A DNA stretch of 41,302 nucleotides from DATATB01 sp036268995 (GTDB lineage Bacteria; Planctomycetota; Planctomycetia; Pirellulales; PNKZ01): assembly GCA_036268995.1 (NCBI GenBank), contig DATATB010000009.1, forward strand, positions 1 through 41,302, read 5' to 3'. Within the stretch, counting starts at the first letter, position 1; the number at the start of each line of letters is the position of its first letter. A model generated the notes under the pieces. That model made no database searches, had not been told where the DNA came from, and saw only the letters and a program-made list of their open reading frames with translations. The position numbers and the translations under genes were made by a program. This document shows, one piece after another, positions 1 to 8,168 of the stretch.

Positions 1-157
1 CATCAACGGAACGCCCATGCCCGCCGCCGGCGCCAACCCAGCTACGCTCAAGCCTGAAGAAATCTGGCACATCGTCGACTACGTGCGCTCGTTGCCTTAC
101 GAAGCGATGAGCATGCCGCAAGTCGGCGAAACAACGGTCCACAAGCCTCAACTATAA
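1..157 (+). CDS. Cytochrome c domain protein, C-terminal fragment
   Basis: Only the last 51 codons are in the window; the reading frame starts at base 2 and stops with TAA at 155-157. The visible peptide has the C-terminal pattern of a class I cytochrome c: GTPMPA, where the Met is the likely distal heme ligand, followed by a helix reading EEIWHIVDYVRSL. The CxxCH heme-binding site would lie upstream of the window. It sits about 100 bases before coxB in the same direction, so it probably carries electrons to the oxidase. In many planctomycetes the genes before coxB encode alternative complex III, so this could be its monoheme cytochrome subunit; that is inference. A tail of about 18 residues follows the helix. 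Confidence 0.75.
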   Translation, partial: INGTPMPAAGANPATLKPEEIWHIVDYVRSLPYEAMSMPQVGETTVHKPQL

Positions 158-229
158 ACGCGAAACAGCCGGTCTTTCGCCGCACGCTCGTTGCCCCCCG
201 GCGCGGGCGGGCGGAACGACCGATCAGTG

Positions 230-254
230 GCGGGAGCCTGCCTCCCGCGGAGGA
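230..254 (+). promoter_or_regulatory. Leader hairpin and Shine-Dalgarno site before coxB
   Basis: A 7-bp stem (GCGGGAG at 230-236 with CTCCCGC at 242-248) lies directly before a strong ribosome binding site, GGAGGA at 249-254, nine bases ahead of the GTG start at 264. The CCTCC at 241-245 could instead pair with GGAGG at 249-253, so the two structures exclude each other. The pairing is seen in the sequence; any regulatory role is inference. Confidence 0.4.
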
Positions 255-263
255 ATCGACGCA

Positions 264-1022
264 GTGGGAAAATTCTGGAGCTTGCTGTTCCTGTTGGTGC
301 CCGTGCTGGGCGTCGGCACGTTCGTCTGGGCCATCGCCGCCCAGGAACACCAGATCTGGTTGCCGCCGGATATCTCCGAACACGGCCATCAGATCGACCA
401 CCTCTTCAACTTCGTGCTGGTGCTCACCGGGCTGGTGTTTGTGGCCACCGAAGTGCTGCTGTGCTGGTTTCTGTGGCGGTTCGATTCCAAGAGCAATCGC
501 GACGCCGTCAAGTTCACGCACGGCAGCCACAACCTGGAAGTGATCTGGACCATTCTGCCGGCCGCTACGCTGCTGTTCATCGCCATTTACCAGATGAACG
601 CCTGGGCCGACGTCAAGATTCGCAAGCCGGACATGGCCCCCACGGTGGAAGTCACCGGCCGGCAGTTCGAGTGGCGGCTGCGCTACCCCGGAGCCGACGG
701 CGTGCTGGGCACGAAGGACGACGTGCACGCGGTCAACGACCTGCACCTGCCGGTGGACGAAGACATCCTGATCGACCTCAAGAGCATGGACGTGCTGCAC
801 GACTTGTTTCTGCCGCATCTACGGGTGAAGCAGGACGCCGTGCCCGGCATGAAGATTCCCGTCTGGTTCCGGGCCACGGAGCAGGGCACCTACGACCTGG
901 TTTGTGCCGAACTTTGCGGCTGGGGCCATTACAAGATGAAGGGCCGGCTGACCGTCGAGAGCCGCAAGGATTTTCAGGCCTGGCTCGATCATCGCTACGC
1001 GGAACAAGAAACCACCAAGTAA
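264..1022 (+). CDS. coxB: Cytochrome c oxidase subunit II
   Basis: This is the subunit that takes electrons from cytochrome c into the binuclear CuA centre. The 252-residue product has an N-terminal hydrophobic segment (about 5-25), a second membrane helix (about 47-70) and a third near 95-113, followed by the periplasmic cupredoxin domain. The CuA ligands are visible: His in DVLHDLFLP, then CAELCGWGHYKM with two Cys, a His and a Met. There is no fused cytochrome c domain at the C-terminus, unlike caa3-type subunit II. The start is GTG at 264, supported by GGAGGA at 249-254. coxA follows after 55 bases. Confidence 0.95.
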   Translation: MGKFWSLLFLLVPVLGVGTFVWAIAAQEHQIWLPPDISEHGHQIDHLFNFVLVLTGLVFVATEVLLCWFLWRFDSKSNRDAVKFTHGSHNLEVIWTILPAATLLFIAIYQMNAWADVKIRKPDMAPTVEVTGRQFEWRLRYPGADGVLGTKDDVHAVNDLHLPVDEDILIDLKSMDVLHDLFLPHLRVKQDAVPGMKIPVWFRATEQGTYDLVCAELCGWGHYKMKGRLTVESRKDFQAWLDHRYAEQETTK

Positions 1023-1041
1023 TTCAGTCATCCCATTTATA

Positions 1042-1062
1042 AAGCCGCGACCGCTGGTCGCG
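1042..1062 (+). repeat. Short palindromic intergenic repeat, family C copy 1
   Basis: A perfect 7-bp stem, CGCGACC at 1046-1052 and GGTCGCG at 1056-1062, with loop GCT, lies between coxB and coxA, 15 bases before the coxA start. The 21-base unit matches the reverse complement of 31996-32016 at 20 of 21 positions, so it is an interspersed element rather than a chance hairpin. Confidence 0.6.
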
Positions 1063-1077
1063 AACGGACTCGAGTCT

Positions 1078-2895
1078 ATGAGCAGCACGGCAATCGGTTC
1101 CCACGCCCATGAACACGGCCACGAAGCGGCGCACGCCGGCGGCCACGAGCTGTCGTTCTTGCGGACGTACGTCTTTTCGCTCGACCACAAGGTGATCGGC
1201 ATCCAGTTCCTGTTTTCCACGCTCTTGTGGTTTGCGGTCGGCGGCCTGCTGGCCCTGGCCGTGCGCTGGCAATTGGCCTGGCCCTGGACCCCGATTCCGG
1301 GCATTGGGCGCATGTTGTTCGCCAGCGAAGGCGGGCAGATCTCGCCCGAGTTCTACACGATGCTGTTCACGATGCACGCGTCGATCATGATCTTTTTCGT
1401 GATCATCCCGATCCTGGCCGGCGCGTTCGGCAATTTTTTGATCCCGCTGATGATCGGCGCCGATGACATGGCCTTTCCCACGCTCAACATGATGAGCTAC
1501 TGGTTCATGTGGCCGGCCTTCATTTGCATGATCTCGGCCTTCTTCGTCGAAGGCGGCGCCGCCTCCAGCGGCTGGACGGCTTACGCCCCGCTCTCCGACG
1601 TGCAATCCGCAGCGCCCGGCAGCCATGCGGGGCAGACGCTGTGGCTCTTCGGCCTGGTGTTCGTCGGCATCTCGTCCATGATGGGCTCGGTCAACTACAT
1701 GACCACCATCATTCAGATGCGGGCTCCCGGCATGACCATGTTCCGTCTGCCGATGACGATCTGGGCCATGTTCATCACCGCCGTGTTGCAGGCGTTTGCC
1801 TTGCCTGTGCTCACCGCGGCCCTGTTCATGCAGATTCTCGACCGCCTGATTCGCACCGGATTCTTCATCCCCGAGGGCCTGTGGGTCAACGGCATCGAAG
1901 CCGGGGCCGGCGGCGGACAGGCGCTGCTCTGGCAGCACTTGTTCTGGTTCTATTCGCACCCGGCCGTCTACATCATGATCCTGCCGGCGATGGGCATGGT
2001 CTCGGACATCATCAGCACCTTCGCCCGCAAGCCGCTGTTCGGCTACAAGCCGATGGTCTATTCCATCGCCGGCATCGCCGGCCTGGGATTCATCGTCTGG
2101 GGGCATCACATGTTCATGTCGGGCATGAACCCGGCCCTGGGCATGACGTTCATGGTCTCGACGATGATGATCGCGCTGCCCAGCGCCATCAAGGTCTTCA
2201 ACTGGCTGGGCACTGTCTGGGGCGGCCGCATCCAGTTCACCACTGCCATGCTCTTCGCCCTGTCGTTCGTGTCGATGTTCATCATCGGCGGCCTGTCGGG
2301 CATCTTCATGGCCGCCACGCCGGTCGATATCTTCATCCACGACACGTACTTCATCGTGGCCCACATTCACTATGTGCTGTTTGGCGGCACGGCCTTCGGC
2401 GTGTTCGGGGGAATCTACTTTTGGTTTCCCAAAATGTTCGGCCGCACGATGAACGAAACGCTGGGCAAGATTCACTTCTTCCTGTCGTTCATCTTCTTCA
2501 ACGGCACGTTCTTCCCGATGCACATCCTGGGGGCCGGCGGTTTTCCCCGCCGCCTGGCCGATCCCTACCACTACGAAACCTTTGCCCACATGCAGGGCAT
2601 GAACCAGTTCATCTCGATCTGCGCCTTCGGCATGGGAGCGGCCCAGTTGATCTTTGCCGTCAACTTTATCGGCAGCCTCTTTTTCGGCCCGCGCTGCGGC
2701 CGCAATCCCTGGCACTCGAACACGCTGGAGTGGACCGCGCCCAGTCCGCCGGGGCACGGCAACTTCGACGTGCAGCCGATCGTCTATCGTGGGCCGTACG
2801 AATACGGCTCGCCCGAGACGAACCTGGACTACTACCAGCAGACCGAGCCGCCGCCGAAGGATCATCCCGAAGCGCCGTCCGGCGGGCATCATTGA
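1078..2895 (+). CDS. coxA: Cytochrome c oxidase subunit I, A2-type
   Basis: This is the catalytic subunit that reduces O2 at the heme a3-CuB site and pumps protons. The 605-residue protein has about 12 membrane helices. The metal ligands can be placed: heme a His100 and His431, heme a3 His429, CuB His294, His343 and His344, and the cross-linked Tyr298. The K-channel Lys is Lys372. The helix VI motif is YSHPAVY, with Ala296 where A1-type enzymes have the D-channel Glu; the Tyr-Ser pair before it is the mark of the A2 subfamily. Both ends are rich in His. ATG at 1078 is the only sensible start; no strong Shine-Dalgarno site is seen. Confidence 0.97.
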   Translation: MSSTAIGSHAHEHGHEAAHAGGHELSFLRTYVFSLDHKVIGIQFLFSTLLWFAVGGLLALAVRWQLAWPWTPIPGIGRMLFASEGGQISPEFYTMLFTMHASIMIFFVIIPILAGAFGNFLIPLMIGADDMAFPTLNMMSYWFMWPAFICMISAFFVEGGAASSGWTAYAPLSDVQSAAPGSHAGQTLWLFGLVFVGISSMMGSVNYMTTIIQMRAPGMTMFRLPMTIWAMFITAVLQAFALPVLTAALFMQILDRLIRTGFFIPEGLWVNGIEAGAGGGQALLWQHLFWFYSHPAVYIMILPAMGMVSDIISTFARKPLFGYKPMVYSIAGIAGLGFIVWGHHMFMSGMNPALGMTFMVSTMMIALPSAIKVFNWLGTVWGGRIQFTTAMLFALSFVSMFIIGGLSGIFMAATPVDIFIHDTYFIVAHIHYVLFGGTAFGVFGGIYFWFPKMFGRTMNETLGKIHFFLSFIFFNGTFFPMHILGAGGFPRRLADPYHYETFAHMQGMNQFISICAFGMGAAQLIFAVNFIGSLFFGPRCGRNPWHSNTLEWTAPSPPGHGNFDVQPIVYRGPYEYGSPETNLDYYQQTEPPPKDHPEAPSGGHH

Positions 2896-2933
2896 GACGA
2901 CCCTGCGTTGACTTTTGATTTGTCAGATTTTGT

Positions 2934-3944
2934 ATGAACCGCACGACCGAAAATCTGGAAAGCGCGTGGCCACACCGCCTGGCGGTGGTGTTGGTCTGCG
3001 CCACCTTTCCGCTGATTTGGGTCGGCGGCTTGGTTACCACCTACGACGCGGGCATGGCCGTCGAGGACTGGCCGACCACTTACGGCTACAACTTGTTCCT
3101 CTATCCCTGGCGCACCTGGATCTTGGGGCCTTGGGACTTGTTCATTGAGCATGGCCACCGGCTGCTGGGAGCCACCGTCGGGCTGATTTCAATGGCGCTG
3201 CTGCTGACGGTGTGGCTGCGGGACAAGCGGTCGAGCGTCCGCTGGCTGGCCGTGGCCGTGTTTGCGGCCGTGTGCTTTCAAGGCTTGCTGGGCGGCCTGC
3301 GCGTATTGTTCGACGAGCGATTGCTGGCGAAGATTCACGGCTGTTTCGGGCCCGCGTTTTTCGCCCTCTGCGTGGCAATGGCGGCCGTGACCTCTCGGCG
3401 TTGGCGAACCCAGCAAAGATTGCCGCGCTCGGCGCGGCCTGGCGTGCAAGGCCTGGCATTGGTCACCACGCTGCTGGCCTACGCGCAGATCGTGCTGGGG
3501 GCCCAATTGCGGCATGTCACCGGCGCGTGGGCTCCGGCCATGTTTCGCATGGCCGTGCTGTTTCATCTGCTGGTCGCAGCACTGTTGCTGATCGATATCG
3601 TGTGGCTGGCCGTCCGCGTGGCTCGTCGTGCCGCGGGCGATGGCTGGCTGCTGCGGCCGGCGCTGGCCTTGCCGCTGCTGGTCGGGCTGCAAGTGTCGCT
3701 GGGCGCCGGCGCCTGGGTGTTGAACTACGGTTGGCCGGCCTGGATTGCCGATCGGCCGTGGGCCGCCGGATTTGTCGTCGTGCAGGAGAGCCAGCGACAG
3801 GCGCTGGTGACCACCGCGCACGTGGCCGTCGGCTCGCTGATTCTCGCCACCTCGCTGCTGGTTTTCCTGCGGGCCTGGCGGCTGGAAGGTGAATCGCGAC
3901 TGGCCTTGCCCGTCGGGTCCGCCCGGCTGGAGGCGCTGGTATGA
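2934..3944 (+). CDS. ctaA: Heme A synthase, COX15/CtaA family
   Basis: It converts heme O to heme A for the oxidase by oxidising the C8 methyl group. The 336-residue membrane protein has about eight helices and the family signature GGLVTTYDAGMAVEDWP near residue 31. Four His positions characteristic of the heme sites are present: His75 in EHGHRLLG, His135 in KIHGCFG, one in QLRHVTGA and one in TTAHVAVGSL. The start is ATG at 2934, 38 bases after coxA. The stop overlaps the start of ctaB by four bases (ATGA), which indicates translational coupling. Confidence 0.92.
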   Translation: MNRTTENLESAWPHRLAVVLVCATFPLIWVGGLVTTYDAGMAVEDWPTTYGYNLFLYPWRTWILGPWDLFIEHGHRLLGATVGLISMALLLTVWLRDKRSSVRWLAVAVFAAVCFQGLLGGLRVLFDERLLAKIHGCFGPAFFALCVAMAAVTSRRWRTQQRLPRSARPGVQGLALVTTLLAYAQIVLGAQLRHVTGAWAPAMFRMAVLFHLLVAALLLIDIVWLAVRVARRAAGDGWLLRPALALPLLVGLQVSLGAGAWVLNYGWPAWIADRPWAAGFVVVQESQRQALVTTAHVAVGSLILATSLLVFLRAWRLEGESRLALPVGSARLEALV

Positions 3945-4843
3945 GCACCTCGACGCTGGTCTGCGATCGCCCGCGAGCCGCTGTGTGGGTGCGCTTGGGC
4001 GATTACCTGGAGCTGACCAAGCCCAAGATTGCGGCGCTGGAATTAGTCACGGTGGCCGTGGCCGGTTGCCTGGCGGGCTGGCCTTCGCCCGCCGCTCGGC
4101 CGCTGGCCCATGCCCTGCTGGGCACGGCGCTGGTGGCGGCCAGTGCCAGCGCACTAAACCAATGGCTCGAGCGGCATCGCGACGCCTGTATGGAGCGCAC
4201 CTGCCAGCGCCCGCTGCCTGCCGGCCGCTTGAGCAGCCTAGAAGTGCTGTTATTCGGCGGCCTGACCGGCATGCTGGGCATCGGATATCTCGCGCTGGCC
4301 GTGAACCTGCCGACGGCCCTGCTGGGCGCCTTGAGCTGGCTGCTGTATGTCGCCGTGTACACGCCGATGAAAGCCCGCAGCCCGATCAACACGGTGGTGG
4401 GCGCGGTGGCCGGCGCGGTGCCCATCTTGATGGGCTGGACCGCCGTCGGCGGCCGGTTGAATCTGGCGGCGGCCACGCTGTTTCTGATTGTATATCTCTG
4501 GCAGTTTCCGCATTTCATGGCCATCGCCTGGATCTATCGTCAGCAATATGCCCAGGCCGGCATGCAAATGCTCAGCGTGGTCGATCCCAGCGGCCGTCGG
4601 GCCGGCGTGCAGGCGGTGTGCTCGGCGTTGGCCCTAGTGCCGGTGAGCCTGGTGCCTGCCGTGGTCAGCTTTGCCGGGCCGACGTACTTCGCTTGGGCCT
4701 TGGTCTTGGGACTCGGGCAGGCGGTTTGCGCCGTGCTGTTCTGGCGCCGTCCCAGCGAAACTTCGGCCCGCGTGCTGCTGCGGGCGTCGCTGGTGTATCT
4801 GCCGACGCTGCTGCTGATGATGTTGCTGGGGCCGTTTGTTTGA
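3941..4843 (+). CDS. ctaB: Protoheme IX farnesyltransferase (heme O synthase)
   Basis: It farnesylates heme b to heme O, the step before heme A synthase, in the inner membrane. The 300-residue product is a UbiA-family prenyltransferase with about nine helices. The first Asp-rich motif reads NQWLERHRDACMERT and continues into CQRPLPAGRL; the second region reads YTPMKARSPINTVVGA. Length and motifs fit the family. It overlaps ctaA by ATGA, and coxC follows after 39 bases. Confidence 0.95.
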   Translation: MSTSTLVCDRPRAAVWVRLGDYLELTKPKIAALELVTVAVAGCLAGWPSPAARPLAHALLGTALVAASASALNQWLERHRDACMERTCQRPLPAGRLSSLEVLLFGGLTGMLGIGYLALAVNLPTALLGALSWLLYVAVYTPMKARSPINTVVGAVAGAVPILMGWTAVGGRLNLAAATLFLIVYLWQFPHFMAIAWIYRQQYAQAGMQMLSVVDPSGRRAGVQAVCSALALVPVSLVPAVVSFAGPTYFAWALVLGLGQAVCAVLFWRRPSETSARVLLRASLVYLPTLLLMMLLGPFV

Positions 4844-4882
4844 CGTTTGTCGTGGACCCTCGAAGGAAGAGATATCGCCGCA

Positions 4883-5767
<885 letters not shown>

Positions 5768-5781
5768 ACGAGCATTGCTGG

Positions 5782-5807
5782 CGAGCCGGGAGCGTGAGCG
5801 ACCGGAG
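5782..5807 (+). repeat. 26-base intergenic hairpin repeat, family A copy 1
   Basis: This copy begins CGAGCCGGGAGCG and ends GCGACCGGAG, and lies between coxC and coxD, 24 bases before the coxD start. It differs from the copies at 15911 and 27531 by one base in the loop. It folds as CCGG/CCGG, a tandem G-A mismatch, GC/GC, and a GTGA loop. Confidence 0.75.
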
Positions 5808-5831
5808 TTCGCAGTTTTACGGAGCGATCGA

Positions 5832-6329
5832 ATGACTGAGCACGCCGACCCGCACCAACCGCACCTGGGCTACGACGGCTACCCGGTGGCCGACCACGGC
5901 CACGGCATCGGCAAGTACATCGCGGTGTTTGTCGCGTTGTGCCTGCTCACGTTTTGCTCGTTTTTCACGTACACGGACTTCTGGCGTCATACCATGCCGG
6001 TGGGCGTGGGCTGGGCCTTTATGATGGCCGTCAGTTGCACCAAGGCCATGCTGGTCGTGATGTTTTTCATGCACCTTAAGTACGAAGCCGACTGGAAATA
6101 CGTGCTCACCATCCCGGCTTCGATCATGTCGCTGTTTTTGCTGTTTGCCCTGGTGCCGGACGTCGGCCTACGCGTGCGCAAGTATTCCGAAGAGCGCTTC
6201 GAGCACGTCGGCACGACCCAAGACGTGCACGAACTGGAGCGCGCCAGCGCCGAAGAACAGCACGCCGAGCACCCGGCCGGCGGTGCGCACTCCGCGGCAC
6301 CGGCTGCCCCAGCGGCAGCGCATCACTAG
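5832..6329 (+). CDS. coxD: Cytochrome c oxidase subunit IV (bacterial COX4 type)
   Basis: A 165-residue small oxidase subunit with three membrane helices (about 32-53, 59-80 and 89-112), the second carrying the family-like SCTKAMLVVMFFMHLKYE. Both tails are rich in His: DPHQPH and DHGHG before the first helix, and AEEQHAEHP through the final AAAHH. The start ATG at 5832 has GGAG at 5821-5824. An open frame extends further upstream through repeat DNA but has no homology-like content. It ends the structural cox genes; a pair of inverted hairpins follows. Confidence 0.88.
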   Translation: MTEHADPHQPHLGYDGYPVADHGHGIGKYIAVFVALCLLTFCSFFTYTDFWRHTMPVGVGWAFMMAVSCTKAMLVVMFFMHLKYEADWKYVLTIPASIMSLFLLFALVPDVGLRVRKYSEERFEHVGTTQDVHELERASAEEQHAEHPAGGAHSAAPAAPAAAHH

Positions 6330-6353
6330 CCAGCGACTGCCGTCTCTCGCGCC

Positions 6354-6430
6354 GTAGCGGAAGTCGCGAGACTTTCCGTCAGGAATTGGAACCGCTCGGC
6401 GCTCTCCGGAATTCTCACGAATTCCGCTAC
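6354..6430. repeat. Inverted pair of palindromic repeats, family B; possible two-way terminator
   Basis: Two related units face each other between convergent genes. The unit at 6354-6378 starts GTAGCGGAAGTC, has loop GCGA and closes GACTTTCCG. The unit at 6406-6430, read on the minus strand, starts GTAGCGGAATTC, has loop GTGA and closes GAATTCCG. Both loops fit the GNRA tetraloop rule. The pair sits after coxD (+) and after the minus-strand gene at 6440-6973, where it could end both transcripts; no T-tract is present. Confidence 0.6.
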
Positions 6431-6439
6431 TGGCACCAC

Positions 6440-6973
6440 TCACGCGGCGTGCGCGCGACGCATGCGGATGCGCGCGATTCCGGCCAGGGCCAACAGCCAA
6501 TACCGGCCGATGAGAAACCCCGATATCGGCGCGTTAAAGTGCCAGCCGATCAATAGGCCGGGAAGTTCACACAACGGCGCAAACATCAGCGCAACCACCA
6601 GCGGCGACTTCCGATTGCCGCCCCAGCGCAACACGTACATCATCGAAAGCCAGATTCCCGGACTGACGAGGACCATGCGCAGCGACCGCCAAGGCGAGGC
6701 GAGCCTCCGGCGAGTCGGTTGTTCCAGCAAGGCCTGTGCAAGTTCTTCCAGCGGCAAGTCGGCCCGTGCGCCCACGCAGCCAAGTGCGTCGAGGAACTGT
6801 CGCAATTCATCGAGCGAGTCTACCGCGTGCAAGCGTTGATAGTCTTTGTAGCGCAGCGAAAAACCCATTGCCTGCCGCCGGCCGAGTTCGGCGATCAAGC
6901 GATCGCCGAGCGTCACGGGGCCGGTCGGGCTCGTTTTGACGCCAAAAGCCGGGCTTGGGGACGCGGTTTCCAT
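6440..6973 (-). CDS. Hypothetical membrane protein
   Basis: I do not recognise a family. The 177-residue frame begins METASPSPAFG and has a soluble N-terminal half with a helical region (YKDYQRLHAVDSLDELRQFLDALG). Three hydrophobic segments follow at about 115-130, 136-156 and 160-174, ending in a basic tail (RIRMRRAHAA). The frame stays open upstream to 7183, but that extension is low in structure and ATG at 6973 is more credible. It is the only minus-strand gene between the oxidase genes and their likely assembly operon, and may not belong to either. Base composition is like its neighbours. Confidence 0.55.
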   Translation of the reverse strand: METASPSPAFGVKTSPTGPVTLGDRLIAELGRRQAMGFSLRYKDYQRLHAVDSLDELRQFLDALGCVGARADLPLEELAQALLEQPTRRRLASPWRSLRMVLVSPGIWLSMMYVLRWGGNRKSPLVVALMFAPLCELPGLLIGWHFNAPISGFLIGRYWLLALAGIARIRMRRAHAA

Positions 6974-7181
6974 ACCGCGCAGTTTAAACGGTACGCTCGA
7001 GTGCGGCAAAGAAGCAGAGCGGGCCATTTGCCGCGAGCCGTGAAGGTCCCAAACGCGGCCGCGAATTACCGGCCCGGCAGCGTAAGCCGCTCGCCAGCGA
7101 CGACAGAAGCGGTAGAATGGGCTTTCCGGTTGATCTTGCCCTTTCATCATTCCGCATTCCTCCTTTCGCGTTTCCCCCCGC

Positions 7182-8168
7182 ATGCTTCCCGCCTTCTCCG
7201 TTTCGCAACTGGTTCATCACTATGGCCAGCGTTGCGCGCTGGATCATCTGGATCTGGAGATCGAACGCGGCGAGCTGTTCGCGATTCTCGGCCCTAATGG
7301 CGGGGGCAAGACGACGCTGTTTCGGCTGCTGTCCACGTTGATTCCCATTCAGCAGGGCTCGATCCGCATTTTGGGTCATGACGTAACAAGTCACGCGGCC
7401 CTGGTGCGTTCGCGATTGGGCGTGGTGTTCCAGGCTCCCAGCTTGGATCGCAAGCTCACGGTGCGCGAGAATCTGCATTATCAAGGGCCGCTGTATGGCT
7501 TGGGCGGACGCGAGCTGCGCGAGCGGGCCAGCCAGATGCTCGGCCGGCTGGGATTGACCGACCGCGAGCACGACCTGGTCGAGACGCTCTCCGGCGGCTT
7601 GCGGCGACGTGTGGAGCTGGCCAAGGGACTTTTGCATCGGCCGCCGCTGCTGCTGCTCGACGAACCGAGCACCGGTTTGGATCCGGGAGCCCGGAGCGAT
7701 CTGTGGAACTACCTGCGGCAGATTCGCGATGAAGACGGCGTGACCGTGGTGCTGACGACGCATCTGCTGGAAGAGGCCGACAAAGTCGATCGGCTGGCAA
7801 TTCTCAACCAGGGCCGGCTCGTGGCCTTGGACACGCCCGACAACTTGCGGGCCACCGTCGGCGGCGACTCGATCATGATCGACTCGCCCGATCCGGCCGT
7901 GCTGGCCGGCGAAGTCGCGGCGCGGTTCGATTGCGCGGCGAAAGTCGTGGAGGGCCGCGTGCGGCTCGAGCAGCCGGACGGGCATCGGCTCGTCGCGCAA
8001 TTGGTCGAGGCGTTTCCCGGCCGCGTGCAATCGATCACGCTGGGAAAGCCTTCGCTGGAAGACGTGTTCATCGACCGCACGGGCCATCGTTTCTGGAACG
8101 CCGAAGATGATGGGGCCGCGGCGGGCGGGGCAGGGGAGCGGAACGGAAAAAAGGCGGGCCGCCGATGA
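7182..8168 (+). CDS. ABC transporter ATP-binding protein
   Basis: This is the cytoplasmic ATPase of a DrrA/CcmA-like export system. The 328-residue protein has Walker A GPNGGGKTT at 37-45, Q-loop Gln84, signature LSGGLRRR at 136-143, Walker B LLLLDEP at 156-162 and the switch His194. A C-terminal domain of about 100 residues (after 210) is of the kind found in ABC-2 exporters. It overlaps the permease by ATGA. The SCO and DUF420 genes that follow suggest a role in copper or heme handling for the oxidase, but the substrate cannot be read from the sequence. No Shine-Dalgarno site is seen before ATG 7182. Confidence 0.93.
   Translation: MLPAFSVSQLVHHYGQRCALDHLDLEIERGELFAILGPNGGGKTTLFRLLSTLIPIQQGSIRILGHDVTSHAALVRSRLGVVFQAPSLDRKLTVRENLHYQGPLYGLGGRELRERASQMLGRLGLTDREHDLVETLSGGLRRRVELAKGLLHRPPLLLLDEPSTGLDPGARSDLWNYLRQIRDEDGVTVVLTTHLLEEADKVDRLAILNQGRLVALDTPDNLRATVGGDSIMIDSPDPAVLAGEVAARFDCAAKVVEGRVRLEQPDGHRLVAQLVEAFPGRVQSITLGKPSLEDVFIDRTGHRFWNAEDDGAAAGGAGERNGKKAGRR

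Noticed and set aside
1024..2892. Open frame of 622 codons on the minus strand opposite coxA
   Set aside because: It is antisense to a certain coxA gene, is full of His, Arg, Asp and Gln in low-complexity runs, and has no domain. Long antisense frames are common at this GC content.
4847..4882. TTG start twelve codons upstream for coxC
   Set aside because: ATG 4883 has a purine-rich ribosome site at a fair distance and gives a typical N-terminus.
6974..7183. N-terminal extension of the minus-strand membrane protein at 6440-6973
   Set aside because: The extension has no clear fold and runs into the ABC gene start; ATG 6973 gives a compact protein.
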